From CBDDIP01 sp965279405 (GTDB taxonomy: Bacteria; Actinomycetota; Acidimicrobiia; Acidimicrobiales; Ilumatobacteraceae): a stretch of DNA of 64,000 nt. Under the pieces are notes generated by a model, which was not told the DNA's origin, did not search any database, and saw only the letters and a list, made by a program, of their open reading frames with translations. Shown here piece after piece: positions 15,856 through 24,400 of this stretch. Position 1 is the first letter of the stretch. Every line of letters starts with the position of its first letter. The translations under genes and the position numbers were made by a program. The DNA lies in assembly GCA_965279405.1 (NCBI GenBank), contig OZ257157.1, positions 2,480,001-2,544,000 of the forward strand, in the 5' to 3' direction.

Positions 15856-17663
15856 CCGCCCCCGCCTTCGCCACCGTCGCTCGGCCGGACGTCAAGGTCA
15901 ACGGCGCGCTGCTGGCCTCGACCGTCCTGTCGGAGCTGCTCGACCTGCGCGTGCAGCTGCCGCTGAACGCACCGGGGCAGCTGACGATGCGCTTCTTCGA
16001 CGAGACGTTCGAGCTCATCGACGCGACCACGTTCCAGGTCGGTGGCGAGGTGAAGGTGGACCTGCCCGACCTCGCCGGCCAGATGCACGCGGTGTTCACC
16101 GGTGAGATCGTCTCGATCGGCATCGAGCAGGGCCCGAACAAGCTGACCGAGTTGGTCGTCGTCGCCTTCGACCGCTCGCACCGCTTCGGTCGCGCCAGCC
16201 AGGGCCGCACGTTCCTCGACCAGACCTACGGCGACGTCGTCAAGAAGATCGCCGGCGAACACGGCATGCAGTCCAAGGTGCAGTACCTCGGCGCGGGGAG
16301 CAACCCCTACCTCCTGCAGACCGGCGACGACGCGGCGTTCCTCACCGAGACGGCGCGCCGCACCGGTGCGCAGTGGAAGGTGGAGGACAACACGCTCACC
16401 GTGTTCAAGCCGCCGCTGGCGTCGTCCTCGGCAGCCACGCTGGAGTGGCAGCAGACGCTGCTCTCGTTCCGGGCCCGGTTCTCCGCCTCCGACTGGAGCA
16501 GTGACGTGTCGGTGCGCGGTTGGGATCCGAAGAGCAAGAAGGAGATCGTCGGCCAGAGCAGCACGGCACCGACGTTCCTCGGCAACTCGACGCTCGCCAC
16601 CGGTGGGCGCAGCAAGGCAAAGACGATCGGCTCGCCGAAGCGCATGTCGCGGCACCACGCGGTCACGAGCGTCGCCGAGGCCAACGAGATCGCGTCTGCG
16701 TACATGTCGCAGACCGCGTCGGAAGAGGTGCTCGCCCGCGGCGAGTGCTACGGCAGCCCGGCGGTCAAGCCCGGGGCGATGGTCACGATCAAGGGCATGG
16801 GCGCCCGCACGAGCGGCGACTACTACGTCACCGAGGTCGAGCACATCATCGCCAACCGCGGCTACTTCACACGGTTCACCGCCGGCTCGATGGAGGCGCC
16901 GTCGATGGGTGATCTCGTCGGCGGCGGGGCGGTTGCCGCCGGCGCGATGGGCGGCGGTGGGGGAGGCGGTGCGGGTGTTGCCATCGGCCTCGTCTCCAAC
17001 CTGAACGACCCCGACGGGCTCGGCCGGGTGAAGGTCAAGTTCCCCGTGTTCGGCGAGAACCTGGAGAGCGACTGGGCCCGCGTCGTCTCGCCTGCGGCGG
17101 GCTCGGCTCGCGGCTTCATGATGATGCCGTCGGTCAACGACGAGGTGCTCGTCGTGTTCGAGCAGGGCGACCCGCGTCGGCCGTTCATCATCGGCGGCGT
17201 GTGGAACGGGCTCGACAAGCCGCCGTACCCGACCGCCGACTGGCTCAAGGACGGCAAGGTGGTTCGGTGGGGCTTCACCACGCCAACCGGGCACAAGTTG
17301 GCGTTCAACGACAGCGACGACGCGAAGGCGCACCTCGAGATCATGCTCAGCGACGGGCAGACCAAGCTCGTGCTCGGCAAGGACAAGGTCGAACTGATCG
17401 CCAACTCGAAGAACCTCGAGGTCAAGTCCGGTCAAGCCAGCGTGTTGCTGTCCGAGGGCAAGGACGTGGTGATCAAGGGGCAGAAGGTGACGATCGAGGC
17501 CGCGACCGAGCTCCAGCTGTCCGGCAAGTCGTCGGTCAACCTCAAGGGCACGTCGGTGAAGGTCGCCGCTGATGCCTCGTTGGAGATGGCCGGCAACGCG
17601 AAGACGGCGGTGGGCGGCAGTGGCATGACCGAAGTGAAGGGCTCGATGGTGAAGATCAATTGA
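15852..17663 (+). CDS. VgrG-like spike/hub protein (Afp8/Pvc8)
   Basis: The 603-residue trimeric spike protein. Residues about 1-350 correspond to the gp27-like hub (PLNAPGQLTMRFFDETFELI; VAFDRSHRFGRASQGRTFLD). A glycine stretch near 370 is followed by the gp5 OB-fold (about 378-452: LNDPDGLGRVKVKFPVFGEN, SDWARVV, PSVNDEVLVVFEQGDPRRPF). The C-terminal 130 residues form the repetitive beta-helix needle (KLVLGKDKVELIANSKNLEV; SVNLKGTSVKVAADASLEMA). It carries the PAAR tip. No extra effector domain is fused to the C-terminus, so payloads are probably loaded elsewhere, for example in the tube lumen. ATG overlaps the previous stop (ATGA). Confidence 0.95.
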   Translation: MTAPAFATVARPDVKVNGALLASTVLSELLDLRVQLPLNAPGQLTMRFFDETFELIDATTFQVGGEVKVDLPDLAGQMHAVFTGEIVSIGIEQGPNKLTELVVVAFDRSHRFGRASQGRTFLDQTYGDVVKKIAGEHGMQSKVQYLGAGSNPYLLQTGDDAAFLTETARRTGAQWKVEDNTLTVFKPPLASSSAATLEWQQTLLSFRARFSASDWSSDVSVRGWDPKSKKEIVGQSSTAPTFLGNSTLATGGRSKAKTIGSPKRMSRHHAVTSVAEANEIASAYMSQTASEEVLARGECYGSPAVKPGAMVTIKGMGARTSGDYYVTEVEHIIANRGYFTRFTAGSMEAPSMGDLVGGGAVAAGAMGGGGGGGAGVAIGLVSNLNDPDGLGRVKVKFPVFGENLESDWARVVSPAAGSARGFMMMPSVNDEVLVVFEQGDPRRPFIIGGVWNGLDKPPYPTADWLKDGKVVRWGFTTPTGHKLAFNDSDDAKAHLEIMLSDGQTKLVLGKDKVELIANSKNLEVKSGQASVLLSEGKDVVIKGQKVTIEAATELQLSGKSSVNLKGTSVKVAADASLEMAGNAKTAVGGSGMTEVKGSMVKIN

Positions 17664-17723
17664 TCGGCACACCTCCATCGATCGGCACACCTCCATCGAT
17701 CGGCACAGATGGATCGATCGGCA
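17659..17723 (+). repeat. Short tandem repeat TCGATCGGCACACCTCCA
   Basis: Three and a half copies of an 18-bp unit (TGATCGGCACACCTCCA, TCGATCGGCACACCTCCA, TCGATCGGCACAGATGGA, TCGATCGGCA) start in the VgrG stop codon and fill most of the 106-bp gap before gp25. Slippage could change the gap length. No gene is present in the gap. Confidence 0.8.
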
Positions 17724-17769
17724 AGCAAGGTCCTCAGGCAGAAGGCGGACGAGCAATGGACGAACTCAC

Positions 17770-18180
17770 ATGAGCAACGCAGCAGACTTCATCGGACGGG
17801 GCCTCATGTTCCCGTTGCGCGTCGACCAGTCGGGCTCGATCGCGATGACCTCCGGCTCGGCCGATCTCGACAGCAGCATCCGCATGGTGCTGGCGACGGC
17901 CCCGAGTGAACGGTTGATGCGGCCGCGTTTCGGCTGCGCGATCTGGGACCTCCTCTTCGAACCGATCAACGCCAACACGATGGGCCTGATGGCCGTCGCC
18001 GTGCGCGAAGCGCTCGGGCAGTGGGAGCCGCGCATCGAGGTCGACGACGTCGTCGTCAGTCCCGATGCCGCCGCCGACGGCCGGGTCACCATCGACATCG
18101 TCTACCGCGTGCGGGCGACCAACGACTTGCGCAACCTCGTCTTCCCGTTCTACGTCATCCCGCGCGAGGAGGAGTCATGA
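17770..18180 (+). CDS. gp25/gpW-like baseplate wedge protein (Afp9/Pvc9)
   Basis: The 136-residue protein matches the gp25-like lysozyme-fold baseplate family: FIGRGLMFPLRVDQSGSIAM, then SSIRMVLATAPSERLMRPRF followed by GCAIWDLLF, then an AVREALGQWEPRIEVDDVVV helix-strand and a C-terminal TIDIVYRVRATNDLRNLVFPF. The EPRIEV motif is the conserved block that nucleates sheath assembly on the baseplate. The conventional position after VgrG supports the call. The stop overlaps the ATG of a 22-codon reading frame that links it to the gpJ gene. Confidence 0.93.
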   Translation: MSNAADFIGRGLMFPLRVDQSGSIAMTSGSADLDSSIRMVLATAPSERLMRPRFGCAIWDLLFEPINANTMGLMAVAVREALGQWEPRIEVDDVVVSPDAAADGRVTIDIVYRVRATNDLRNLVFPFYVIPREEES

Positions 18181-18245
18181 ACACCGACGTGCGATCGACG
18201 GCCGATGACATGACGACTCAATTCGGAACGGAGGAAGAAGGATGA
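18177..18245 (+). CDS. Possible 22-codon coupling peptide between gp25 and gpJ genes
   Basis: ATG overlaps the gp25 stop (ATGA) and the frame's own stop overlaps the gpJ start (GGATGAGC). The peptide begins MNTDVRSTADDM and ends in EEEG; its last codons double as the ribosome-binding site GGAGGAAGAAGG of gpJ. I recognise no family. It could be a translational-coupling mini-frame rather than a functional peptide. Confidence 0.25.
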   Translation: MNTDVRSTADDMTTQFGTEEEG

Positions 18246-20185
18246 GCCTGCCCGTTCCCAACCTCGACGATCGGCGCTTCCAGGACCTCGTCGACGAGGC
18301 CAAGCGGATGATCCCGCAGCTGTGCCCGGAGTGGACGAACCACAACGTGTCCGACCCCGGCGTGGCGTTGATCGAGCTGTTCGCGTGGATGACCGAGATG
18401 ACCATCTTCCGGCTCAACCAGGTGCCGGACGCGTTCTACACGCACATGCTCAACCTGATCGGCTTCGAGCCGTTCCCCGCGACCGCGGCGCAGACCGACC
18501 TCACCTTCTGGCTCGTCGCTCCGGTGGACGAGCCGATCAAGGTGCCGGCCGGCACGCAGGTGTCGACGCGCGGTGACATCGGTGAGTCGCGTGTGTTCGC
18601 CACGCTCGACGATCTGGTGATCACGCAACCGACGCTGATCGGCTCGCTGACCGCGAGCGGACCCGACCAGTACATCGACGTGTGGGACGACCTGCGCATC
18701 GAGTACGGCGCCGTCGTCTGCTTCCCGCGCACGCCGCTGTCGCCCGGTGATGCGTTCTACCTCGGCTTCGAATCGAGCGTCGCAGGCAACGTGCTGCAGC
18801 TGTCCGTGAAGGCCAACGTCGAAGGCATCGGCGTCGTGCCGGACCGTCCGCCGCTGGCGTGGGAGGTCTGGCAGGGCGAGGGCTGGGTGCCGGCGACGGT
18901 GTACCGCGACTCGACCGGTGGCCTCAACCGCGACGGCACGATCGTCATGCTCGTGCCGAACGCACACGAGCCGTTGACGCTCAGCGGCGTTCGCGCCTTC
19001 TGGATCCGCGCCCGTCTGCTGCCGGCCGAGCAGGGCCAGCCGTCGTATCGCGCGTCCCCGCAGATCCGCACGCTCACCGCGGCCAGCGTCGGTGGCACCG
19101 TCGCCGCCGAGCACAGCGACACCGCGTCGCGAGCGATCCTCGGCACGAGCAGCGGCCGACCGGATCAGCAGTTCCAGGTGGAGCACGCACCCGTGCTGCC
19201 GCGGTCGTCGATCGAGCGCGTGCTCGTCGTCGACGCCGAGGGCAAGGAGCAGCCCTACGAGGAGGTCGCCGACTTCGTCAACAGCGGGCCGGCCGATCAT
19301 CACGTGATGTGGGACTCGACCACCGGCGCCGTGCGCTTCGGGCCGAGCATCCGCTACCCCGACGGCTCCACCCGGCAGCACGGCGTCGTGCCCGCCGAGG
19401 GATCGCGCGTCGTCATCACCGGCTACCGCTTCGGCGGCGGCGCGGCGGGCAACGTCGGGCCGGGCACGTTGACAGGTTTGCGGTCGACGATCCCGTACGT
19501 GGCCCGGGTCGAGAACCTCGGCCCCGCCATCGGTGGGGTCGACGCCGAGTCGGTCTCCAACGCGAAGCTGCGCGGACCGCAGACGTTGCGCGCCGGATCC
19601 CGCGCGGTGACCGCAGCGGACTACGAACGCCTTGCCGCACAGGCTGACCCCGCCATCGCGCGCGTGCGTTGCCTGCCGCCGGCTCGTGCCGGTGGGCCGA
19701 TCCAGCTGCTGCTGGTGCCCGACGTGAAGGTGGACGCGCAGGCGACCACGCTCGACGACTTCGCCCTGCCGGCGGGGATGATCGATCGCGTCAGCACGTA
19801 CCTGGAAGACCGTCGGGTCCTCGGCTCGACGATCGAGCTCGGCACGCCGTTCTACCAAGGCGTCACCGTCGCCGCGCTCGTCACGGCTCGTCCCGGCCGG
19901 CCGGCGCAGATGGTGCGCGAGCGGGCCAACGAAGCGCTGTACCGCTACATCAACCCGCTGCTGGGTGGCACCGACGGCACCGGTTGGCCGTTCGATGCAG
20001 ACATCACGACCGCGGTGATCTACCAGTTGCTGGAAGCGATCGACGGCGTCGAGCGAGTGGATGAGGTGCTGCTGTTCGAGTACGACCTGCGCAACGGCGA
20101 GCGCATCGGCTTCGGCAAGGAGCTGGTCAAGCTCGAGCCGAACTCGCTGTTCCTCTCCGCCGCTCACAAGGTGGTCGTGCGATGA
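18242..20185 (+). CDS. Baseplate J-like protein (Afp11/Pvc11)
   Basis: The 647-residue protein is the large baseplate wedge subunit. The N-terminus has NLDDRRFQDLVDEAKRMIPQ and HNVSDPGVALIELFAWMTEM, the eCIS-type gpJ opening. The centre carries an inserted Ig-like region (about 90-330), and from about residue 430 the sequence (TAADYERLAAQADPAIARVR) is the typical gpJ core. The C-terminus reads LLEAIDGVERVDEVLLFEYD. It links the hub to the sheath and triggers contraction. A strong GGAGGAAGAAGG site precedes the ATG. Length and domain order are those of the actinobacterial injection systems rather than of P2-like phages (about 300 residues). Confidence 0.93.
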   Translation: MSLPVPNLDDRRFQDLVDEAKRMIPQLCPEWTNHNVSDPGVALIELFAWMTEMTIFRLNQVPDAFYTHMLNLIGFEPFPATAAQTDLTFWLVAPVDEPIKVPAGTQVSTRGDIGESRVFATLDDLVITQPTLIGSLTASGPDQYIDVWDDLRIEYGAVVCFPRTPLSPGDAFYLGFESSVAGNVLQLSVKANVEGIGVVPDRPPLAWEVWQGEGWVPATVYRDSTGGLNRDGTIVMLVPNAHEPLTLSGVRAFWIRARLLPAEQGQPSYRASPQIRTLTAASVGGTVAAEHSDTASRAILGTSSGRPDQQFQVEHAPVLPRSSIERVLVVDAEGKEQPYEEVADFVNSGPADHHVMWDSTTGAVRFGPSIRYPDGSTRQHGVVPAEGSRVVITGYRFGGGAAGNVGPGTLTGLRSTIPYVARVENLGPAIGGVDAESVSNAKLRGPQTLRAGSRAVTAADYERLAAQADPAIARVRCLPPARAGGPIQLLLVPDVKVDAQATTLDDFALPAGMIDRVSTYLEDRRVLGSTIELGTPFYQGVTVAALVTARPGRPAQMVRERANEALYRYINPLLGGTDGTGWPFDADITTAVIYQLLEAIDGVERVDEVLLFEYDLRNGERIGFGKELVKLEPNSLFLSAAHKVVVR

Positions 20186-20207
20186 GCACGACACTCAGGA
20201 GGGTGCG

Positions 20208-20777
20208 ATGAACGGCCGCCGCCACGACTGGCTCGTCAACCAGCTGCCCGTCGGGATGACCGACGACGACTTCCTCGTGCGCTTCGTGCGCATCTTCCAA
20301 GGCGTCGGCGACACGGTGCTGCAGAGCGTCGACAACCTGCCGCACCTGTTCGACGTGTCCGTCACGCCCGACGTGATGGTGCGCACGATCGGCGCCTGGC
20401 TCGGCCTCGACTGGGTGGACGCCTCGTTGCCCGACGAGCTGCAGCGGCGGATCGTGCGCGAGTACTCGGCCGGTCTGCTGTGGCGCGGCACGCGCATCGG
20501 ACTCGAGCGACTGCTCGAGCTGATCTGCGGCGACGCCGCGGTCACCGACACCGGCGGCGTGTTCGTCGACGGCGAGCTGCCGACCGAATCCGACGGTTCG
20601 CCGATCGCTGCGCACGTCCACATCGCCGTGCCGTCGGCCGGTTGGACGACGGTGCCCGACCTGCTGCGCATCGTGCGCGGCGAGATGCCGGCCGGTGTGA
20701 CCTTCGATCTCGTCGTCGGCGATCAAGTCGTCTTCGGCACGCCGCGTCTGGCCCTCTCATCGGCGGGTGCTTCCTGA
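20208..20777 (+). CDS. Phage tail protein I-like baseplate protein (Afp12-like)
   Basis: The 189-residue protein has WLVNQLPVGMTDDDFLVRFV, DTVLQSVDNLPHLFDV, TPDVMVRTIGAWLGLDWVD and LLWRGTRIGLERLLELICGD, the gpI-family core (PF09684-like). It partners gpJ in the baseplate wedge. It has a good ribosome-binding site (CAGGAGGGTG) and starts 22 bases after gpJ. In tailed phages the fibre gene usually follows gpI; here it is followed instead by a zinc-ribbon membrane protein, and no fibre gene is present. Confidence 0.85.
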   Translation: MNGRRHDWLVNQLPVGMTDDDFLVRFVRIFQGVGDTVLQSVDNLPHLFDVSVTPDVMVRTIGAWLGLDWVDASLPDELQRRIVREYSAGLLWRGTRIGLERLLELICGDAAVTDTGGVFVDGELPTESDGSPIAAHVHIAVPSAGWTTVPDLLRIVRGEMPAGVTFDLVVGDQVVFGTPRLALSSAGAS

Positions 20778-21211
20778 TGGCGACGATCACCTGCCCCGAG
20801 TGCAGCCAGGTCTCCGAGTTCGAGGCGCTGCGGCGTTCCGCCGACGAGTTCTGCTCGCACTGCGACTACCCGCTGTTCTGGGCTCGCCCCGACGGCCCGG
20901 CGTTGCTCGACAACGGCACGGTCGACGACTCACGTCGCCGCCTGCCCGGCACCGGCGGCCGGATGACCGTCGGCAGCCGCGCCTGCCCGGAGTGCGCCGA
21001 GCAGAACCCGCTCTCCGGCGTGCTGTGCATCCGCTGCGGTTCGCTCCTTGACCCGCCGCCGCCGATCGAGCCGCTCCCCGAACCCGAGCCGGCTCCGCCG
21101 CCCCCGGCCCCCGTCGTGGTCGTCGTCCCCCCGAAGCGTCGCTGGTGGCCGTGGGTCGTCCTCGGTGTCGCCGTCGTCGTGCTGGTCGTCGTCCTCATCA
21201 TCGCCCTGTAG
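20777..21211 (+). CDS. Double zinc-ribbon, C-terminally membrane-anchored protein
   Basis: The 144-residue protein's ATG shares its first base with the preceding stop. Two zinc ribbons are visible: CPEC at 6-9 with CSHC at 27-30, and CPEC at 73-76 with CIRC at 88-91. A proline-rich linker (about 97-113) and a basic KRRWWPW precede one C-terminal transmembrane helix (about 122-144) of Val/Leu/Ile, giving a tail-anchored topology with the ribbons in the cytoplasm. It is the last gene of the structural operon. Position and topology suggest it docks particles, or a baseplate part, at the inner face of the membrane. I do not recognise a characterised relative. Confidence 0.65.
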   Translation: MATITCPECSQVSEFEALRRSADEFCSHCDYPLFWARPDGPALLDNGTVDDSRRRLPGTGGRMTVGSRACPECAEQNPLSGVLCIRCGSLLDPPPPIEPLPEPEPAPPPPAPVVVVVPPKRRWWPWVVLGVAVVVLVVVLIIAL

Positions 21212-21252
21212 CCCACGCTCGCGGCGAGCTCCGTACGCATGTCGACGCGAAG

Positions 21253-21308
21253 TCTGGGTGCCAGCAGACCCAAGTCACCTGCTCGAACTCGGTCACGTGG
21301 CACCCAGA
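21253..21308 (+). terminator. Long-loop inverted repeat after the structural operon
   Basis: TCTGGGTGCCA (21253-21263) pairs with TGGCACCCAGA (21298-21308), an 11-bp perfect stem with a 34-base loop, 41 bases after the last stop of the plus-strand operon. No T-tract follows. It is a candidate terminator for the operon. Confidence 0.35.
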
Positions 21309-21334
21309 ACTCGGCAGCCTGACCGCAGCGATTG

Positions 21335-21493
21335 GGTGGAGGGTTTGGCGCTCGCCCGGGTGGGCGTGAAACCCTCCGCGGTGACGGGGTGGAGGGTTTG
21401 GCGCTCGCCCGGGTGGGCGTGAAACCCTCCGCGGTGACGGGGTGGAGGGTTTGGCGCTCGCCCGGGTGGGCGTGAGACCCTCCGCGGTCAGGT
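21335..21493. repeat. Three tandem 53-bp hairpin repeats between convergent eCIS arms
   Basis: Near-identical units begin at 21335, 21388 and 21441. Each contains GGAGGGTTT and AAACCCTCC arms around GGCGCTCGCCCGGGTGGGCG, so each folds as a hairpin. The third copy has one change (GAGACC for GAAACC) and runs into the stop codon of the minus-strand 2267-residue gene. It is probably a triple bidirectional terminator. The 276-bp gap contains no gene. Confidence 0.8.
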
Positions 21494-24400
21494 GGTGGCG
21501 GGGGGCGGCGAGGTCGAGGTCGTGGTGGTCGCCGGAGGGGTGGTGGTGGTCGTGGTCGGCGGGGTGGTCGTGGTGGTGGTCGGCGGTGTCGTCGTCGTTG
21601 TGGTCGTGGCGGTGAGGGTGCGGTCGAACGGAGGGTCGCTCGGGGCGAACACGCCGGTCGAGCTGATCGTGAAGTTGAAGTTGCCGGCGTTGACGTTGTC
21701 CGCGGTACGCACGACGGTGATCCGGTAGCTGCCGGGCGCGAGGTCCTCGAAGAGGAAGCCGGGAGCCGCGGAGGTCACGATCTGCGAGTCGACCACGGTG
21801 TTGAAGCCGGAACCCGTGCGCAACGTGACGGTGGCGCCGGCGTAGGCGTTGGTGACGTCGCCGCTCACGGAACGCCACACGAAGGTGTGCGTGTACGCCC
21901 CACCGATCACCGCCGAGTAGGTCGACGTCTGCGTCGTAGCACCGGTGCCGGATGCGGTGAACGTGTAGTCCGTTCCCGGATCGAGGTTGGTGATCGTGAC
22001 CGTCGAGCCGCTGACGCTGACCGTGCCGTCGTTCGGCGACACCGTGACGGTCACCGCGTTGTCGTTGCCGTTCAACGTGATAACCGCGCCGGCGTAGCGG
22101 TCGAGCTGGAGGTCGCGGTTGTACTGCGCTCCGAGCGCGGTGACGTTCGCCGAACCGGTGTCGGGCACGTAACCGGCGAGCGACGCACGCACCTCGTAGT
22201 TGCCGGTCGCCGTCACCTGCGGGAAGTCGTAACGGCCGCTGCTGTCGGTCTGCACCGACGCGCCCTGCTGCACGCCGCCGAGGAACAACCCGACGGGCAC
22301 GTTCTGAACCGCTTGCGCGGACGCTGCCGCGGTGTCCTTCGTGCGCACGATGCCGGTCACACGAGCGACCGCGGTGAGCGCGGCGGAAACCGTCTTCGTC
22401 GAGCCGGTCGGGGTGACGGTGATGGTCGTGTTCGAGTAGTCGGCTCGCAGCGGCGCCTTCACCGTCAGCGTGAAGTTGCCGATCCGAGGAGCCACGGCCG
22501 AGAAGCGGTACACGTTCGTCGAGCCCACCTGCGAGCCGTTGAGGACCACACCGCTCGGCGTCGTCAGGGTGACGAGCGTGGCGTTGCTCACGGCCGCGCC
22601 ACTGCCGGAGGTGGTCAGGGTGACGTCGACGGTGACGTTGGCGGCGACGTACTGGAACGGCGTCGCCAGCGGCGTGGCGCCGGTGACGCTGACGTCCATG
22701 TCGCTCGGCTTCGTGTAGCCCGTCGCAGTCGAGAAGGAGAGGTGATGCGTGCCACGTGGCAGGCCACCGAAGCTGAACACGTCACCGCCACCGGGTGTGT
22801 CCTCGACGAGGTTGTCGACCGTCTGCACCGACGGCGAGATGTTGCCTTCCACGCCGCGGTTGTCGAGCACGCTGTTCACCGTTGTGCCGTCCGGTGCCAG
22901 CTCGACTCCGCCGTAGCTGCGCGTCACGGTGGCGCCGGCCGGCAGTACGACCGGATCGCCGTCGAGGTTGACCGCCTCCACCGAGCCGTTGATCGACCCG
23001 TCCACTCGCGGCATCACGGCAACGCGAGTCACCGTTCGAGCGGCGGCCGAGCTGCCGCGAGCCACGACGACGGTGCCGATCACCGGGAAGTGGAGGTCGT
23101 CGCCGCTCGTCCCGTCGACCTTGCGCAGCAGCACCGTGTAGGTGCCCGGGTAGACGTCGGTCAGGGTGAGCGAGCCGTTCGCATCCGTCGACCCGGTGGT
23201 CAGCGCGGTCCCGGTGTCGAGCGGCCAGTTGAGCACGCCGGGCCAGAGCCACACGTCGACGCCGCTGATCGGCACGATCGGCTTGTTGCCCTCGATCGCG
23301 CTCAGCGCGATGGTGCCGCGCGCCAGCTCCAGCTGCAGATCTCCATCCGCCGAACCACCGACGGCGAAGGTGACCGACTTCGTGCCATCCACGTAGTCGG
23401 CGTGCGTGTAGGCGAGGGAGTAGGTGCCCGCCGGCGCCGAGATGACGAAGCCGGTGGCGTCGTTCGGATCGACCACGGCGGTGAAGGTCTCACCGTCATG
23501 AGCGCCGCCGACCCGGGTGGCGATCACGACGAGCCCGTTGGCGATCGTGAGCGGCTCGGTGTTCGTCGGCGTCGCGCCGGGACGGGTGAGCAGCCCGGTC
23601 ACGCTGCCGGCGATCGTGCCGAAGCGGGGGATGACGATGCTGACGTGGATCCGCGACCCGGACACGACGTCGACGTCGAACGGCCCGTCGCCGCTGAACG
23701 TGGCGATCACACCGGAGTCGTCGGAGACCTCGACGACCGCGCCCGTGACGTCGTAGTCCGGCGCGGTGATCGACAGCTGGTAGCGAGTCGTCGACGACAG
23801 CGGCGACGAGGCGTCCACCGGCAGGCGACCGAGCACGACCGACCCGTTCTCGTCGGCCGACGCCGTGCGCGTCGTGAACGCCGACGGGAACGTGGCGTTC
23901 GCCGCGGTGCGGGTGATGGTGACCGCCGGATCGTCGGCGATCGGATCGCCGTTCGTGTCAGCGAAGGCGACGTCCACCTGACCGAGCTCGAGCATCGACA
24001 CGAACGGAGCGGTCGCTCCGCCGTTCGGCGGCACCAGGACTCGCGGCGACGCCGGGCCCTGCCACGGGACGATGTTGCTCGTCGCCGTCGAGGTGTAGCC
24101 GAGCTGCCACGTTCCGGCGGTGGCCGGGTTGATGACGAGCACCGCCTGGTTGGCGAACGTGGGCGTCACCGTGAGGTCGCTTGCGGTGCCGCCCGGCGGC
24201 GTTGCGGTCACGCGGACTTCGCCGATCGCCGCGGTGCCGCGCGTGGACGTCAGGTCGATCGTGCCCGTCAGCGAACCGGGTTGCGGCACGAGGTAGACGT
24301 CGGCGGCGCTGCCGCTGTCGACGACGAGCGTCGGGTCGGTGGCGCTGGCCGACCATCCGTTGTCGTCGGCCGTGATCTGGATGGTGGTCGGCAGGAACGC

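Noticed and set aside
5522..21211. Prophage or type VI secretion system
   Set aside because: No terminase, portal, capsid, integrase, TssJ/L/M or ClpV; DUF4255, DUF4157 and a single-module AAA+ ATPase indicate an eCIS instead.
21335..21493. CRISPR array
   Set aside because: The 53-bp units are contiguous and nearly identical with no unique spacers, and no cas genes are present.
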